64,000 nucleotides of DNA. Source: Sporomusa sphaeroides DSM 2875. Its GTDB lineage: Bacteria; Bacillota; Negativicutes; Sporomusales; Sporomusaceae. The DNA lies in contig NZ_CP146991.1 of the NCBI RefSeq assembly GCF_001941975.2, positions 1,303,501-1,367,500 on the forward strand. The letters run 5' to 3'. The notes beneath the pieces are model-generated. The model searched no databases and had not been told where the DNA came from. It was given only the letters and a program-made list of their open reading frames with translations. The position numbers were made by a program, and so were the translations under genes. Positions 63,084 to 64,000 of this stretch are shown piece by piece (position 1 is the first letter of the stretch; each line of letters begins with the position of its first letter).

Positions 63084-63434
63084 ATGATTGTTAAACGCGG
63101 GGACATATATTACGCTAATTTAAGTCCTGTGGTAGGTTCCGAGCAAGGCGGCCACCGGCCGGTGCTAGTCATTCAAAATGATGTCGGCAACAAATATAGT
63201 CCGACAGTTATTGTCGCAGCCATTACTTCACAAATTTCCAAGGCCAAGCTGCCTACCCACGTGGAAGTAAATGCAAAACAGTACAATCTTGAAAAAGACT
63301 CGGTTGTTCTTTTGGAACAATTGCGCACAATTGATAAACGGCGTCTGCGGGATAAAGTAACACATTTGAGCGAAGAGATAATGGGCAAAGTGGACGAAGC
63401 CATCCGGATAAGCATTGGCTTGGTTCAACTGTAG
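63084..63434 (+). CDS. ndoA: mRNA interferase EndoA (MazF family)
   Basis: 116 residues, canonical length: [20 protein letters not shown], then [19 protein letters not shown] and [15 protein letters not shown]. It cleaves mRNA at specific sites (UACAU for the B. subtilis enzyme) unless bound by EndoAI. A conserved chromosomal toxin-antitoxin pair. Confidence 0.95.
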   Translation: MIVKRGDIYYANLSPVVGSEQGGHRPVLVIQNDVGNKYSPTVIVAAITSQISKAKLPTHVEVNAKQYNLEKDSVVLLEQLRTIDKRRLRDKVTHLSEEIMGKVDEAIRISIGLVQL

Positions 63435-63564
63435 ATTGGAGAGAGGATAGGCGGGTGACTGCCTATTTTTGTTTATTTAAGCGCCCGGCTGTTGCATTGT
63501 TCTTGGTCATGGATACCTCCGGCCGGCAGAGTGAATATACATATTGGTTGGGGAGGAAGATATA

Positions 63565-64000
63565 ATGAATCGAATTGGCAAATGGTCATGGCTGGTTATA
63601 GTTGTGACTGTTTTTTCATTGGCTTTTATGGCCGGTTGCGGCGGGGTGAACATAACTGTCCGGCCTGAGGCCAGCATGGCAGCCGGCGCGGCCTCGAGTG
63701 CGCCGCTTACCGTTAAGGTGCTTGACGTGGGGCAAGGGGATGCCATTCTCATTCGCTCCAAGGAACAGGTAACGCTGATTGATACCGGTGATGTCCCGGC
63801 CAGGGATAAGCTTGTCAGTATGTTAAAGAGTCAGGGAATCGATACCATTGATAAGCTTATTATCACCCACCCGCATGCCGATCATCTTGGCGGTGCGGCA
63901 GCTTTATTCGACAATTTTACTATCAAACAGATATATGACAGCGGCCAAAAACATACATCCAATCTATATAAGCAATACCTGACCCGAATTCAAAAAAATA
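63565..64000 (+). CDS. ComEC-like MBL-fold lipoprotein, N-terminal part
   Basis: The gene runs off the window end; about 145 residues are visible. A lipoprotein signal peptide has lipobox MAGC (FSLAFMAGCGG). The metallo-beta-lactamase domain begins KVLDVGQGDAILI and carries the metal-binding HxHxDH in THPHADHLGG (His, His, Asp, His). It resembles the ComEC C-terminal hydrolase domain or late-competence MBL proteins that act on DNA outside the membrane. GGGGAGGAAG precedes the ATG at 63565. Confidence 0.85.
   Translation, partial: MNRIGKWSWLVIVVTVFSLAFMAGCGGVNITVRPEASMAAGAASSAPLTVKVLDVGQGDAILIRSKEQVTLIDTGDVPARDKLVSMLKSQGIDTIDKLIITHPHADHLGGAAALFDNFTIKQIYDSGQKHTSNLYKQYLTRIQKN

Noticed and set aside
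1-64000. CRISPR arrays, tRNA and rRNA genes
   Set aside because: No regular short direct-repeat spacer pattern, no tRNA cloverleaf with TTCRANYC arm, and no rRNA segments were noticed. A tRNAscan and CRISPR search would settle it.

Overview
The window looks like a chromosomal segment of an endospore-forming Firmicute with motility and many two-component systems. Spore-coat CotF-like genes, a spore photoproduct lyase, MotA/MotB, a ferritin and the AcpS / NAD(P)HX-repair / EndoAI-EndoA order fit a Negativicutes (Sporomusaceae-like) bacterium. That placement is inference from gene content; no rRNA or marker gene is present to prove it.

Layout. 0-5.3 kb: end of an EamA permease, a zinc-ribbon membrane protein, a secreted protein, and a minus-strand operon of solenoid-repeat protein, MoxR-like AAA+ ATPase and vWA metallopeptidase. 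5.6-18.8 kb: signalling and accessory genes, including a GNAT/cNMP-binding fusion, a PAS histidine kinase, an ECF S-component, AraC, two coat-like proteins, LysR, a truncated MerR, a methyltransferase, a CGGC protein, catalase, a beta-lactamase-like protein and a GntP permease. 19-28 kb: two signalling operons. The first is FMN-binding protein, hybrid kinase and HD-GYP regulator. The second is an OmpR regulator and HAMP kinase, divergent from an acyltransferase and sharing a promoter with 11-bp-spaced direct repeats.

28-53.6 kb is an AT-rich accessory island. It holds IS elements (IS3, IS630, truncated IS3, IS256, an IS66 scrap), several decayed gene ends, an ArsR/sulfite-reductase-like pair, an ABC-three-component HNH system, a PARIS-like AAA/DUF4435 pair, a STAND NTPase with a nuclease-like N-terminus, and a dGTPase with an unusual N-terminal extension. 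The main structural discovery is that the 5' end of the DUF255/YyaL thioredoxin-domain gene, intact at 53.6 kb, is present three times: about 28.26-28.41 kb (decayed), 43.43-43.74 kb (313 bp, well preserved) and 53.48-53.78 kb. The two intervals between copies carry the defence genes. This suggests serial integration at, or recombination into, the 5' end of this gene, with the newest 5' end restoring the host gene each time. Short boundary sequences recur at 30.5 and 34.4 kb, and the tail of a large serine recombinase survives at 40.7 kb.

53.6-64 kb returns to higher-GC core genes: YyaL-type protein, ferritin, CoA-disulfide-reductase-like flavoprotein, SplB, MotA-MotB, AcpS, Nnr bifunctional enzyme, EndoAI-EndoA, and the start of a ComEC-like metallo-beta-lactamase lipoprotein cut by the window end. 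The SplB lacks the usual hydrogen-donor Cys (Ala instead) but has a Cys elsewhere that might replace it.

No rRNA, tRNA or CRISPR array was recognised. Intergenic regions carry several families of dispersed hairpins. One minus-strand small RNA with its own promoter and terminator is likely at 33.5-33.6 kb.
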